Positions 54,799 through 62,961 of a stretch of DNA of 64,000 nt are shown here, piece after piece. This DNA is from Angustibacter luteus. GTDB taxonomy: Bacteria > Actinomycetota > Actinomycetes > Actinomycetales > Angustibacteraceae. The position numbers and the translations under genes were made by a program. The stretch is taken from positions 124,001 through 188,000 of the forward strand of contig NZ_BAABFP010000007.1 in NCBI RefSeq assembly GCF_039541115.1. Reading direction: 5' to 3'. The notes beneath the pieces were generated by a model. It did no database searches and was not told the DNA's origin. It saw only the letters and a list, made by a program, of their open reading frames with translations. Each line of letters starts with the position of its first letter. Positions within the stretch are counted from its first letter, which is position 1.

Positions 54799-54875
54799 AG
54801 GGACGACTACCCGCCGTGACGGCTGCCCGAACGAGGGCCAGCCCGGCGTCCGCGAACAGCGAAAGGGGTCGGCGA

Positions 54876-55043
54876 ATGGCCGCCATGAAGCCCAGGACCG
54901 GGGACGGTCCGCTCGAGGTGACCAAGGAAGGGCGGGACATCGTCATGCGCATGCCACTCGATGGTGGTGGGCGCTTGGTGGTCGAGATGACCCCGGACGA
55001 GGCGAATGCCCTCGGCGACGCGCTCAAGGGCGCCGCAGGCTGA
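54876..55043 (+). CDS. DUF3117 small protein
   Basis: 55 residues, function unknown, among the most conserved small proteins of actinobacteria (Rv1211 in M. tuberculosis). It begins MAAMKPRTGDGPLEVTKEGR and ends in TPDEANALGDALKGAAG; the family length is normal. AAAGGGG precedes the ATG by about 10 nt. It forms a single-gene unit, with its own promoter and a strong terminator 18 nt after the stop, which suggests high expression. Confidence 0.92.
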   Translation: MAAMKPRTGDGPLEVTKEGRDIVMRMPLDGGGRLVVEMTPDEANALGDALKGAAG

Positions 55044-55060
55044 CCACAGCTCCTGAACGT

Positions 55061-55096
55061 CATCGGGCCTTCCCCCACCCGGGGGAGGGCCCGATG
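55061..55096 (+). terminator. Intrinsic terminator of the DUF3117 gene
   Basis: A 16-bp stem with one G-U pair (55061-55076 with 55081-55096) encloses a 4-nt loop and is followed by a CCTTTGCT stretch. The clearest intrinsic terminator in the window. Confidence 0.9.
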
Positions 55097-55113
55097 CCTT
55101 TGCTGAGCAGGGC

Positions 55114-55119
55114 TATGGT
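55114..55119 (+). promoter_or_regulatory. Probable -10 element of the leucyl aminopeptidase gene
   Basis: TATGGT lies 36 nt before the GTG at 55155, just after the DUF3117 terminator. A GAGGAG site follows in the leader. Confidence 0.45.
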
Positions 55120-55154
55120 TTCAGGCGTCCCCGTCGACCGCCCCGAGGAGTCCC

Positions 55155-56654
55155 GTGCGCGCACCCCGCATCCGCCCGATGTCGGGGCGCCTGGCCGAGG
55201 TGGTCGCCGCCGGCGGACCGGTGGACGTGCTGGCCCTGCCGGTGACCTCCGGGGACGGTGCGCAGCCGGGCGCCGGCACCCGTCAGGCTGCGGCGGCCCT
55301 GGGCATCGACCTGGTCGCCACGATCGCCCGGGAGCGGGTCCGGGGCAGCGCCGGTGAGGTCACCCGGGTGCCGTGGGCGCCGCCGGACGGCGAGCAGCCG
55401 GTGCAGCGGGTCGTGCTGGTCGGCGTCGACGACGGCCGGCCGGCCGCGGTCGCGCTGGCCGCCGCGGCGCTCGCCCGTGCGCACCGTGGGCAGGACCGGC
55501 TGGTCACCACGCTGGGCAGCGGCGGTGCGGCCGCCACCCGAGCGATGGTCGAGGGGTTCGTGCTCGGTTCCTACAGCCCGCCGCGTACCGGGATCGGGGA
55601 GGGCCCCCGCTCGCCGCTGCGCCGGGTGGACGTCGTGGGCCGGGTGAACGCTGCCGACGTGGACCGCGGCCTGGCGGTCGCCGAGGCCACCGTGCTGGCC
55701 CGCGACCTGGCGAACACCCCGGCATCGTTGAAGAGCCCCGCGTGGATGGCGGGTCGCGCCCGCCGCGCGGCCGCCGAGGTGGGGCTGACGTGCCACGTCC
55801 GCGACCACAAGCAGCTGCTCGCGGAGGGCTTCGGCGGCCTGCTCGCCGTCGGCGGCGGCGCGCACCGCCCGCCCCGCCTGGTCGAGCTCGCCTACACCCC
55901 GCCGGACGCCGACCGGGACACCCCGCACGTCGTGCTGGTCGGCAAGGGCATCACGTTCGACACCGGCGGCATCTCGCTCAAGCCGCGCGAGTCGATGATC
56001 ACGATGAAGACGGACATGACGGGTGCCGGGGTGGTGCTGGCGGTGCTGCGGGCCTGCGGCCGGCTCGGCGTGCGGGTGCGGGTCACCGGCCTGCTCGCAC
56101 TGGCCGAGAACACGCTCGGCGGGTCGGCGTACCGGCCCGGTGACGTCGTCCGGCAGTACGGCGGTCGCACGGTGGAGGTGCGCAACACCGACGCCGAGGG
56201 CCGGCTCGTGCTCGCCGACGCGCTCGCCTACGCCGACGCGACCCTGGCACCCGACGTCCTCGTCGACATCGCGACCCTCACGGGCGCCGCCACGATGGGC
56301 CTGGGCCGCGGCCACGCCGCGCTCTACACGGCGGACGACGCCCTGGCCGGCGGGCTGACCCAGGCCGGCGAGGCCGGGGCCGAGCGGCTCTGGCGGATGC
56401 CGCTGGCCGAGGACTACCGCGCCGCCATCGACTCGGACGTCGCGGACGTCTGCCAGATCGCGAGCGTCCCGGGGGTCGGCGCGGGCTCGATCGTGGCGGC
56501 GCTGTTCCTGCGCGAGTTCGTCGGCGACCGGCGGTGGGCGCACCTGGACATCGCCGGGCCGGGGCGCGGCGAGCGGGACTCGGGCGTCACGAACCGCGGC
56601 GGCACCGGTTTCGGTGCCCGACTGCTGCTGCGCTGGCTCGAGGGCCAGCGCTAG
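55155..56654 (+). CDS. pepA: Leucyl aminopeptidase (M17)
   Basis: Dinuclear metallo-aminopeptidase for peptide turnover, 499 residues. The N-terminal macro-like domain covers ~1-180. The catalytic domain contains GKGITFDTGGISLKP, the DMTGAG metal site, NTDAEGRLVLADAL (M17 signature, with the ligands Asp and Glu) and TLTGA. GTG start after GAGGAG. It could also be involved in cysteinyl-glycine or mycothiol-conjugate peptide turnover, but this is only a possibility. Confidence 0.95.
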   Translation: MRAPRIRPMSGRLAEVVAAGGPVDVLALPVTSGDGAQPGAGTRQAAAALGIDLVATIARERVRGSAGEVTRVPWAPPDGEQPVQRVVLVGVDDGRPAAVALAAAALARAHRGQDRLVTTLGSGGAAATRAMVEGFVLGSYSPPRTGIGEGPRSPLRRVDVVGRVNAADVDRGLAVAEATVLARDLANTPASLKSPAWMAGRARRAAAEVGLTCHVRDHKQLLAEGFGGLLAVGGGAHRPPRLVELAYTPPDADRDTPHVVLVGKGITFDTGGISLKPRESMITMKTDMTGAGVVLAVLRACGRLGVRVRVTGLLALAENTLGGSAYRPGDVVRQYGGRTVEVRNTDAEGRLVLADALAYADATLAPDVLVDIATLTGAATMGLGRGHAALYTADDALAGGLTQAGEAGAERLWRMPLAEDYRAAIDSDVADVCQIASVPGVGAGSIVAALFLREFVGDRRWAHLDIAGPGRGERDSGVTNRGGTGFGARLLLRWLEGQR

Positions 56655-56676
56655 CCACTCAGGAGAGGTGGAGCAC

Positions 56677-57018
56677 GTGTACGGACTGTCGGTGCGCTGG
56701 TCGCTGGGTCAGGCCCCGGACGGCGCGGGCGCGGCCCTGCGGGAGTACGTGACCGGGACGTCGCTGGCCCGGTTCAGCGCGATGGACGGCCTGCGCTTCA
56801 AGACGTGGCGGATGCGGGACGGCGAGTGGTTCGAGGGCACCTACGTCTGGGCCACGGCGGCCGAGCGGGACGCGTTCGCGGAGCAGTTCGGCGCCACCGG
56901 CGCGGACAACCCCGGCTCGCAGCTGATCGGCAGCGCGCCGTCCCTCATCGAGACGTTCGAGGTCGTCGCGGTCGCCGAGGGTCGGGCCGGCTTCGAGCCC
57001 GGCCCCGGGCCTGGCTAG
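56677..57018 (+). CDS. YdhR-like putative monooxygenase (dimeric alpha/beta barrel)
   Basis: 113 residues. MDGLRFKTWRMRDGEWFEGTYVWATAAERDAFAEQF is the YdhR-type dimeric alpha/beta-barrel signature. No catalytic cofactor is predictable, and monooxygenase activity is only the family label. The GTG at 56677 is preferred over the in-frame GTG at 56668, since AGGAGAGG (56661-56668) then has the proper spacing. It follows pepA by 22 bp, perhaps as part of its transcript, and is convergent with the O-methyltransferase gene (1-bp gap). Confidence 0.75.
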   Translation: MYGLSVRWSLGQAPDGAGAALREYVTGTSLARFSAMDGLRFKTWRMRDGEWFEGTYVWATAAERDAFAEQFGATGADNPGSQLIGSAPSLIETFEVVAVAEGRAGFEPGPGPG

Positions 57019-57019
57019 A

Positions 57020-57712
57020 TCAGCCCCGCAGGACGGCCGTGAGCAGCCCGTCGCCGGTGGGCAGCAGGGCCGACACGAGCCGCTCGTCGTCGCGCACCCG
57101 CTTGCCGAGCTCGCGGATCGCGGTGGTCGTCTCGTCGCGCTGCGCCGGGTCGGCGACCTTGTCGTGCCACAGGGCGTTGTCGAAGGCCACCACGCCGCCG
57201 GGGCGCAGCAGCCGCAGCGCCTGGTCGAGGTAGTCCTCGTACTCCGGCTTGGCCGCGTCGCACAGCACCAGGTCGTACACGCCGTCGGTGAGCCGGGGCA
57301 GGACGTCCAGGGCGCGGCCCGAGATCAGCCGCGTCCGGTTGCCGGCGATCCCGGCCTCGGTGAACGCCTCCTTGGCGGCGCGCTGGTGCTCGGGCTCGAT
57401 GTCGATGGTGGTCAGCACGCCGTCGGACGGCATGCCGCGCAGCAGCCACAGCCCGGACACCCCCGCGCCGGTACCGATCTCGACGACGGACCGGGCGGAC
57501 AGGGCCGCGGCCAGCACCCGCAGCGCGGCCCCCACCCCGGGGTGCACCGGGACGCAACCGAGCTCCTCGGCGCGCGCCCGGGCGCGCTCGAGCACGTCGT
57601 CCTCACGCACGAAGCTCTCCGTGTAGGCCCAGGTGGCGGGCTTCTGACCGCTGATGACGACCTCCAGGGAGCGGGACGGACGGGTGCGGGTCAGCCTAGT
57701 GCGGGGAACCAA
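57020..57712 (-). CDS. SAM-dependent O-methyltransferase (Rv1220c-like)
   Basis: Catechol-OMT-like methyltransferase, substrate unknown. Motif I is [16 protein letters not shown], followed by [18 protein letters not shown] and [29 protein letters not shown]. The position next to sigE matches Rv1220c. The start is unusual. The listed limit is a TTG at 57712, but a TAGGCT -10 lies downstream of it (57693-57698), and a GGAGG site lies 5 nt before an ATC codon at 57655-57653. No ATG, GTG or TTG occurs in frame between, so an ATC start giving 211 residues is likely. Confidence 0.88.
   Translation of the reverse strand: MVPRTRLTRTRPSRSLEVVISGQKPATWAYTESFVREDDVLERARARAEELGCVPVHPGVGAALRVLAAALSARSVVEIGTGAGVSGLWLLRGMPSDGVLTTIDIEPEHQRAAKEAFTEAGIAGNRTRLISGRALDVLPRLTDGVYDLVLCDAAKPEYEDYLDQALRLLRPGGVVAFDNALWHDKVADPAQRDETTTAIRELGKRVRDDERLVSALLPTGDGLLTAVLRG
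57693..57698 (-). promoter_or_regulatory. -10 element of the O-methyltransferase gene
   Basis: The reverse strand reads TAGGCT. Transcription from here would begin near 57686, downstream of the TTG at 57712, giving a leader of about 30 nt with GGAGG (57661-57665). Confidence 0.45.
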
Positions 57713-57730
57713 CGGCGTCTGCCGAGCGTC
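57705..57730 (+). promoter_or_regulatory. Candidate ECF (SigE-type) promoter of sigE
   Basis: GGAACC (57705-57710), 16 bp, then CGTC (57727-57730) resembles the GGAAC-N16-CGTT pattern of ECF sigma factors, so sigE is probably autoregulated. The site overlaps the start region of the divergent O-methyltransferase gene. Confidence 0.5.
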
Positions 57731-57840
57731 CTACCACTCGAGCGAACGTCGTGGTCGGCACGACCGCGGTTTGGGCGAAAGGGGCTGGACGAGAGATCAT
57801 GGTGGGGACGATGCACGCCGTCCGGCCTGGAGGAGACGCC

Positions 57841-58437
57841 TTGAGCGACCCGCAGCCATGGACGCCGCCCTCGTGGGACCAGGTGGTGCGTGAGCACTCC
57901 GCCCGCGTCTACCGCCTCGCCTACCGGCTGACCGGCAACCAGCACGACGCCGAGGACCTCACGCAGGAGGTCTTCGTCCGGGTCTTCCGCAGCCTCTCGT
58001 CCTACACCCCCGGCACGTTCGAGGGCTGGCTGCACCGGATCACCACGAACCTGTTCCTGGACGGCGTGCGCCGCAAGAAGCGGGTCCGCTTCGACGCGCT
58101 CGCCGAGGACGCGCACGACAAGCTCCCGGGCCGCGAGCCCGACCCGTCCCGCGTCTACGACGACACCCACCTGGACGACGACGTGCAGGCCGCGCTCGAC
58201 GCGCTCGCCCCGCAGTTCCGGGCCGCCGTCGTGCTCTGCGACATCGAGGGCCTGTCCTACGAGGAGGTCGCGGTCACCCTGGGCGTCAAGCTCGGCACGG
58301 TGCGCTCGCGGATCCACCGGGGCCGCTCCCAGCTGCGCGAGGCCCTGGCGCACCGCCGCCGTCCGGACGGCGCGATCGAAGGCATCGACGTGCGCAGCGT
58401 CGCACCGGCGCGGACCGCCGGTGGGGGGCTGTCATGA
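57841..58437 (+). CDS. sigE: ECF RNA polymerase sigma factor SigE
   Basis: Envelope-stress ECF sigma factor, 198 residues. Region 2 runs from [27 protein letters not shown] to [22 protein letters not shown]; region 4 from [52 protein letters not shown]. The TTG start is chosen because GGAGGAGA lies 5 nt before it; in-frame ATGs at 57799 and 57811 lack a site. The stop overlaps the anti-sigma gene by 4 bp. The gene order with rseA, htrA and tatB matches Rv1221-Rv1224. Confidence 0.93.
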   Translation: MSDPQPWTPPSWDQVVREHSARVYRLAYRLTGNQHDAEDLTQEVFVRVFRSLSSYTPGTFEGWLHRITTNLFLDGVRRKKRVRFDALAEDAHDKLPGREPDPSRVYDDTHLDDDVQAALDALAPQFRAAVVLCDIEGLSYEEVAVTLGVKLGTVRSRIHRGRSQLREALAHRRRPDGAIEGIDVRSVAPARTAGGGLS

Positions 58438-59180
58438 GCCACCGCCCCGCCCAGACGCCGTGCCTCGGCGCGCGCGTCTCCGCGCTCGCCGACGGCACCA
58501 TGCGCGCCGACGTCCGCGACCGGGCGCTCGCGCACACGCTGGTCTGCCCGGACTGCCGGGACGCGCTGGACGTCGAGCGGCTGACGGTCGAGCGGCTGCG
58601 GTCGCTGACCTCGCCGGCGCCGTCCGCCGCGCTGATGGCCACCCTGTTCTCGCTCGGTGAGACCGGTGGGCCGGTGCCGCCGCGCCGCGGCTTCGGCCCG
58701 GGCATGCCGCGTCCTCTGCTGGTGTCCGTCGGGCCGGCCGGGCCACCCTCGATGGTCGCGCCGGTGCGTCCGGGTGGGAGCACCCACCCGGGCAACCGCG
58801 CCGCCGGACGCCGGGTCCGTCGTTCCGTCGTGGCCGTCGCGGCCGGTGCGCTGAGCGTGGGCGCGGTGACCGCGGGTGTGCTGACCGCCGCCGTCGGGGT
58901 CGCGCCCGCGGCGAACCGCACGCCGGTGGCGCAGCTCACGGTGCAGAGCACCTCCACCTCGGGGGCGGCGCGCCCGGCTGGCCTCGGCTCCGCGCGGCAG
59001 TCCGGGTTCCGGACGTCGACGTCACCGCTGTCGTCGTTCGCCAGCTCGTCGTTCGCCAGCTCGTCGTTCGCCAGCTCGTCGTTCGGCAGCCCGCTCAGCA
59101 CGTCCGCGTTCAGCACGCTCGCCTTCCGTGCCACCGGTGCGAACGACCCGCTGCCGCCCGTGCACCGCCTGTCGCACTGA
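58434..59180 (+). CDS. rseA: Membrane zinc-type anti-sigma factor (RseA-like)
   Basis: Binds and holds SigE at the membrane until stress. 248 residues. The zinc anti-sigma motif His34-x3-Cys38-x2-Cys41 is intact, with an extra Cys10. A Pro/Gly-rich stretch leads to one membrane helix at about 130-155, then an extracytoplasmic Ser/Thr/Ala-rich tail with four copies of an SSFAS-type pentapeptide (about 200-219). The tail is a likely target of regulated proteolysis, perhaps by the adjacent HtrA. It is coupled to sigE by a 4-bp overlap. Confidence 0.85.
   Translation: MSHRPAQTPCLGARVSALADGTMRADVRDRALAHTLVCPDCRDALDVERLTVERLRSLTSPAPSAALMATLFSLGETGGPVPPRRGFGPGMPRPLLVSVGPAGPPSMVAPVRPGGSTHPGNRAAGRRVRRSVVAVAAGALSVGAVTAGVLTAAVGVAPAANRTPVAQLTVQSTSTSGAARPAGLGSARQSGFRTSTSPLSSFASSSFASSSFASSSFGSPLSTSAFSTLAFRATGANDPLPPVHRLSH
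59031..59090 (+). repeat. 15-bp in-frame tandem repeat in rseA (4 copies)
   Basis: TCGTCGTTCGCCAGC occurs at 59031, 59046, 59061 and, with one change, 59076. It encodes SSFAS three times, then SSFGS, in the external tail. Copy number could vary by slippage without shifting the frame. Confidence 0.9.
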
Positions 59181-59322
59181 CCCCCGGCGCCTCGGCCACC
59201 CGCCGCCGGACCGCCATCGGTGGGGTCGATTCGTCGCCGGGCCGCGAGGCAGGCGAGGATAGGGGAGGATCGACCGTGCACGAGGCCGCCGAGGGGGCGT
59301 CCTCGGACAGGAGGATGTCTCG

Positions 59323-60759
59323 ATGAGCCAGGACCAGCCAGAGTCGGGCGACGCACCGCAGCCGCCCGTCCAGCCGGACTGGTGGAGCCCGTCGAGCCCC
59401 GCCCAGGACTCCACGCAGGACCCCACGCAGGACGCCGCTGCGGAGGCTGCCGCTGAGCCCTCGGCCAGCGAGTCGACCACGGCGTACGACAGCCCCGCCG
59501 CGCCCGCCGCGCCCGCCGCGCCCGCCGAGCCCGCCGCGCCTGAGCCGCTCGAACCTGCGCCCTTCGGCCCTGACCGCTTCGACGCTGACGAGCCCGTGAC
59601 CGTGCCGTTGGCGTGGCGCAGCGGCGGGGACGGCCTGGGTCGCCCACCGCGCCGGCATGGCCTGCCCGGCGGACTGGTCGTGGCCATCACCGTCGTCGTC
59701 GCCCTGGTCGCTGCCCTGCTCGGCGGTGCGATCGGCGCGTGGACCGTGCAGCGGGACGGCGCGTCGCCCAACCGCTCGGTCTCGCTGCCGGCGCCCTCGC
59801 CGGGCACCACGACCCGGTCGGGCGCCAGTGTCGCCGGGGTGGCCCAGAAGGTGCTGCCGAGCGTGGTGTCGATCGAGGTGCGCGGCGCCGACGGCTCGGG
59901 CACCGGCTCGGGCTTCGTGATCCGGCCCGACGGCTACATCGTGACCAACAACCACGTCGTGGCGGGGGCCGGCGAGGGTGGGTCGATCACGGTCGTCTTC
60001 CCGGACGGTTCGCACGAGTCGGCCAAGGTCGTCGGCCGCGACAGCTCGTACGACCTGGCGGCGCTCAAGGTGTCCCGCAAGGGACTCCCGGCGCTCACCT
60101 TCGGCGACTCGAGCTCGGTCGTGGTGGGCGACGAGGTGATCGCCATCGGCGCCCCGCTGGGCCTGCAGGGCACCGTGACGACGGGCATCGTGAGCGCCCT
60201 GAACCGGCCGGTCTCGGCCGGTGAGGACGAGAACGACCCGGCGTTCATCAACGCCATCCAGACGGACGCCGCGATCAACCCGGGCAACTCCGGCGGGCCG
60301 CTGGTCGACATGGCCGGCAAGGTGATCGCGGTCAACTCGGCCATCGCCCGGGTGCCCGGCACGGGCGAGCTCGGCGCCCAGTCCGGCAACATCGGGCTCG
60401 GGTTCGCGATCCCCAGCCAGCAGGCCCGCCGCACCGTGCAGGAGCTGATCCAGACCGGCAAGGCCCAGCACCCGGTGATCGGCGTCCTGCTCGACCGCTC
60501 CTACACCGGTGAGGGCGTCCGGGTGGCGCCCGCCGACCAGGGCGGTCAGCCGCCGGTCACCCCGGGCGGCCCGGCCGACAAGGCCGGCATCAAGGCCGGC
60601 GACGTCATCACCCAGTTCAACGGACGCCCGATGAGCGACTCGGATGCCCTGGTTGTGGCGATCCGTGCCCAGGCGCCGGGTGACACCGTGCGGTTGACCG
60701 TCCGTTCGGGCGGCAAGGAACGTACTGTCTCCATGACGCTGCAGGCGTCCAGCGACTGA
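59323..60759 (+). CDS. htrA: HtrA/DegP-like membrane serine protease with PDZ domain
   Basis: Envelope quality-control protease, 478 residues. A cytoplasmic Pro/Ala-rich N-terminus (1-115), one membrane helix (117-140), then a trypsin-like domain with His211 (TNNHVV), Asp244 (SYDLAALKV) and Ser323 (GNSGGP). One PDZ domain (about 395-475, containing GPADKAGIKAGDVITQFNG). AGGAGGA precedes the ATG. It follows rseA after a 142-bp gap holding no ORF, consistent with the PepD/HtrA gene downstream of sigE-rseA in mycobacteria. Confidence 0.95.
   Translation: MSQDQPESGDAPQPPVQPDWWSPSSPAQDSTQDPTQDAAAEAAAEPSASESTTAYDSPAAPAAPAAPAEPAAPEPLEPAPFGPDRFDADEPVTVPLAWRSGGDGLGRPPRRHGLPGGLVVAITVVVALVAALLGGAIGAWTVQRDGASPNRSVSLPAPSPGTTTRSGASVAGVAQKVLPSVVSIEVRGADGSGTGSGFVIRPDGYIVTNNHVVAGAGEGGSITVVFPDGSHESAKVVGRDSSYDLAALKVSRKGLPALTFGDSSSVVVGDEVIAIGAPLGLQGTVTTGIVSALNRPVSAGEDENDPAFINAIQTDAAINPGNSGGPLVDMAGKVIAVNSAIARVPGTGELGAQSGNIGLGFAIPSQQARRTVQELIQTGKAQHPVIGVLLDRSYTGEGVRVAPADQGGQPPVTPGGPADKAGIKAGDVITQFNGRPMSDSDALVVAIRAQAPGDTVRLTVRSGGKERTVSMTLQASSD
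59494..59538 (+). repeat. 9-bp in-frame tandem repeat in htrA (5 copies)
   Basis: CCCGCCGCG repeated five times, the fourth with one change, encodes an Ala-Ala-Pro-type run in the cytoplasmic linker (about 58-73 of HtrA). Confidence 0.85.
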
Positions 60760-60779
60760 CGTGGCGGAGGGTAGGGCTC

Positions 60780-61202
60780 GTGTTCGACATCAACGGCGGT
60801 GAGTTCCTCATCCTCATCGTGGTGGCGCTGGTCATCCTCGGGCCGGAGCGGCTGCCGCAGTACGCCGCGCAGCTCGGCAAGCTGGTCCGCGAGGCTCGCG
60901 GCTTCGCCAGCAAGGCGCGCGAGCAGGTGCGGGCCGAGATGGGCGACGAGTTCGACGACGTCGACTGGAAGGCCCTGGACCCGCGTCGCTACGACCCGCG
61001 CCGGATCGTCCGCGAGGCCCTGCTGGACGGCGACGACGACCCGTTGGGGCTGAGCGGCTGGACCAGCGACTCCGCACCGAACGTGCCGGCGAACATGCGC
61101 CCACCCCAGGGCGAGTCGGACGCGGCGGCGGCCGAGCCCGCGGAGTCGGACACCTCCGTCACCGGCACGACGCCGCGCAGCTACGACGTCGACGCGACCT
61201 GA
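60780..61202 (+). CDS. tatB: Sec-independent protein translocase subunit TatB
   Basis: Twin-arginine translocase component, 140 residues. The start MFDINGGEFLILIVVALVILGPERLPQYA has the membrane helix and the conserved Glu-Phe and Gly-Pro-Glu hinge; an amphipathic helix follows to about 55 and then an acidic disordered tail. GTG start with GGAGGG upstream. tatA and tatC are not in the window, as usual for actinobacteria. It follows htrA by 20 bp and probably shares its transcript. Confidence 0.92.
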   Translation: MFDINGGEFLILIVVALVILGPERLPQYAAQLGKLVREARGFASKAREQVRAEMGDEFDDVDWKALDPRRYDPRRIVREALLDGDDDPLGLSGWTSDSAPNVPANMRPPQGESDAAAAEPAESDTSVTGTTPRSYDVDAT

Positions 61203-61232
61203 CCTGAGCGCTGGCCCGACCTCGCGTCCGGC

Positions 61233-61748
61233 TCAGCGGGACCGGATGAAGTGGTCCGGTGGGACGTCGGGCAGGCCGGGTACCGGCTGCTCCACCTCGG
61301 TCCACCCGTCCGGACCGAAGACCTCCTGCGCCACGTCGCGCCAGAAGCTCCCGGCAGACGTGTTGTCGTGCTGGAAGCCGATGGTCCACGGGCCGGGGTG
61401 CCGCTGGAGGACGTCGGTCGCCAGGTAGCGCCCGATGCCTGAGCGCCGGGTCACCGGAGAGACCCAGAACCCGACGACCGAGCGCTGCTCGCCCTGCAGG
61501 CCGTCGACCAGGGCGAACCCCACGGGCGCGTCCTCACCGGTCTTGGGGTGGGGGCGCCAGGCCAGGTACCCCACGGCGTCGGCCGAGGGGAATGCCGCGA
61601 GCGGCCCCGCCTGGTACCGACCGTCGGCGTACGGCAGGCCGTTCACGACGACGGCCAGGTCGTGCCGGAACAGCTGCCAGAGCCACCCGACGACGTCCCA
61701 CTGGTCGTCCCTGACAGCGCGGACGACCACGCCGGCCGGAGCGTGCAC
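61233..61748 (-). CDS. GNAT family N-acetyltransferase
   Basis: 171 residues. The acetyl-CoA-binding loop is FWVSPVTRRSGIGRYLATDVLQRHPGPW near 95-122 (R-x-x-G-I-G), followed by a typical FWRDVAQEVFG C-terminal stretch. The first 35 residues contain many Trp and Asp residues. Substrate unknown. It lies 9 bp from mrp on the same strand. Confidence 0.85.
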   Translation of the reverse strand: MHAPAGVVVRAVRDDQWDVVGWLWQLFRHDLAVVVNGLPYADGRYQAGPLAAFPSADAVGYLAWRPHPKTGEDAPVGFALVDGLQGEQRSVVGFWVSPVTRRSGIGRYLATDVLQRHPGPWTIGFQHDNTSAGSFWRDVAQEVFGPDGWTEVEQPVPGLPDVPPDHFIRSR

Positions 61749-61757
61749 GTCCGCCGC

Positions 61758-62891
61758 TCAGCGCCCGGCGGGCGTGAGCCCCAGGGAGCGCCCGGCCAGA
61801 CCACGGGCCCGCCGGGACAACGTCTTGGCCACCCCGCGCAGCGCGACGGCGGCGGCCGAGTCGGGGTCCGACAGCACGACCGGCGTGCCGCTGTCGCCAC
61901 CCTCGCGCAGGGCGACGTCGATCGGCACCTGGCCCAGCAGCGGCACCGGAGCGCCGACGGCGCGGGTCAGCGAGTCGGAGACGGCCTGGCCGCCGCCGGC
62001 CCCGAACAGCTCGATCCGCGAGCCGTCCGGCTGCTCGAGCCAGGACATGTTCTCGATGACGCCGACGACCTGCTGGTGCGTCTGCAGCGCGATGGCGCCG
62101 GCCCGCTCGGCGACCTCGGCGGCGGCCCGCTGCGGCGTGGTCACCACCAGGATCTCGGCGTTGGGGATGAGCTGGGCCACGGAGATGGCGATGTCCCCGG
62201 TGCCCGGCGGCAGGTCGAGCAGCAGCACGTCCAGGTCGCCCCAGAACACGTCGCCGAGGAACTGCTGCAGCGCGCGGTGCAGCATGGGCCCGCGCCACAC
62301 CACGGGCTGGTTGCCGGGGACGAACATGCCGATCGAGATGACCTTCACGTCGTACGCCAGCGGCGGCAGGATCATGTCGTCGACCTGCGTCGGCTTCTGC
62401 GTGACCCCGAGCATGCGGGGCACCGAGAAGCCGTACACGTCCGCGTCCACGACCCCGACGCGCAACCCGTCGGCCGCCATCGCGGCGGCCAGGTTGACGG
62501 TGACCGACGACTTGCCGACGCCACCCTTGCCGGAGGCGACGGCGTACACCCGGGTCAGCGAGCCGGGCTGGGCGAACGGGATCTCGCGCTCCGCCTGGCC
62601 GCCGCGCAGCTGCTCGCGCAGCCCCTTGCGCTGCTCGTCGGACATCACGTCCAGCACGACCTTCACCTCGCGGACGCCGGGCAGCGGGCTGACCGCGGCC
62701 GTGACGTCCCGGGTGATGGTGTCCTTCAGCGGGCAGCCGGAGACGGTGAGGAAGATGCCGACGGTCACCAGGCCGTCGTCGGTCATGACGACGTCCCGCA
62801 CCATCCCGAGCTCGGTGATGGGCTTCTTGATCTCCGGGTCGTCGACGCGCGCGAGCGCCTCGAGCACCTGGTCCTGCGTCGGCATGGCCAT
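61758..62891 (-). CDS. mrp: Mrp/ApbC/Ind1-type iron-sulfur cluster carrier ATPase
   Basis: Cytoplasmic P-loop protein assembling or carrying 4Fe-4S clusters. 377 residues. An N-terminal MIP18/DUF59 domain (1-90, with SGCPLKDTI) precedes the deviant Walker A GKGGVGKSS near 120, DADVYGFSVPRMLGV and LPPGTGDIAIS. The usual CxxC that binds the shared cluster, normally just after the ENMS segment, is missing: the sequence reads ENMSWLEQPDGSRIELFG. ATG at 62891, or in frame at 62885. It is divergent from the MarR regulator; synteny with Rv1229c. Confidence 0.92.
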   Translation of the reverse strand: MAMPTQDQVLEALARVDDPEIKKPITELGMVRDVVMTDDGLVTVGIFLTVSGCPLKDTITRDVTAAVSPLPGVREVKVVLDVMSDEQRKGLREQLRGGQAEREIPFAQPGSLTRVYAVASGKGGVGKSSVTVNLAAAMAADGLRVGVVDADVYGFSVPRMLGVTQKPTQVDDMILPPLAYDVKVISIGMFVPGNQPVVWRGPMLHRALQQFLGDVFWGDLDVLLLDLPPGTGDIAISVAQLIPNAEILVVTTPQRAAAEVAERAGAIALQTHQQVVGVIENMSWLEQPDGSRIELFGAGGGQAVSDSLTRAVGAPVPLLGQVPIDVALREGGDSGTPVVLSDPDSAAAVALRGVAKTLSRRARGLAGRSLGLTPAGR

Positions 62892-62949
62892 GCGTCGATC
62901 GTAAGCGGGCTGACCAGGGGCGATCGCGCCGGGTGGGGTCGCGCTGCCC

Positions 62950-62955
62950 TAGGCT
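62950..62955 (+). promoter_or_regulatory. -10 element of the MarR regulator gene, leaderless
   Basis: TAGGCT ends 6 nt before the GTG at 62962. Confidence 0.55.
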
Positions 62956-62961
62956 GGGCGG

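Noticed and set aside
53793-54817. The 16-mer GACTACCCGCCGTGAC occurring at the end of the mannosyltransferase gene and again upstream of the DUF3117 gene
   Set aside because: A shared 16-mer is expected by chance in 64 kb of this base composition, and the flanks differ; no attachment-site context.
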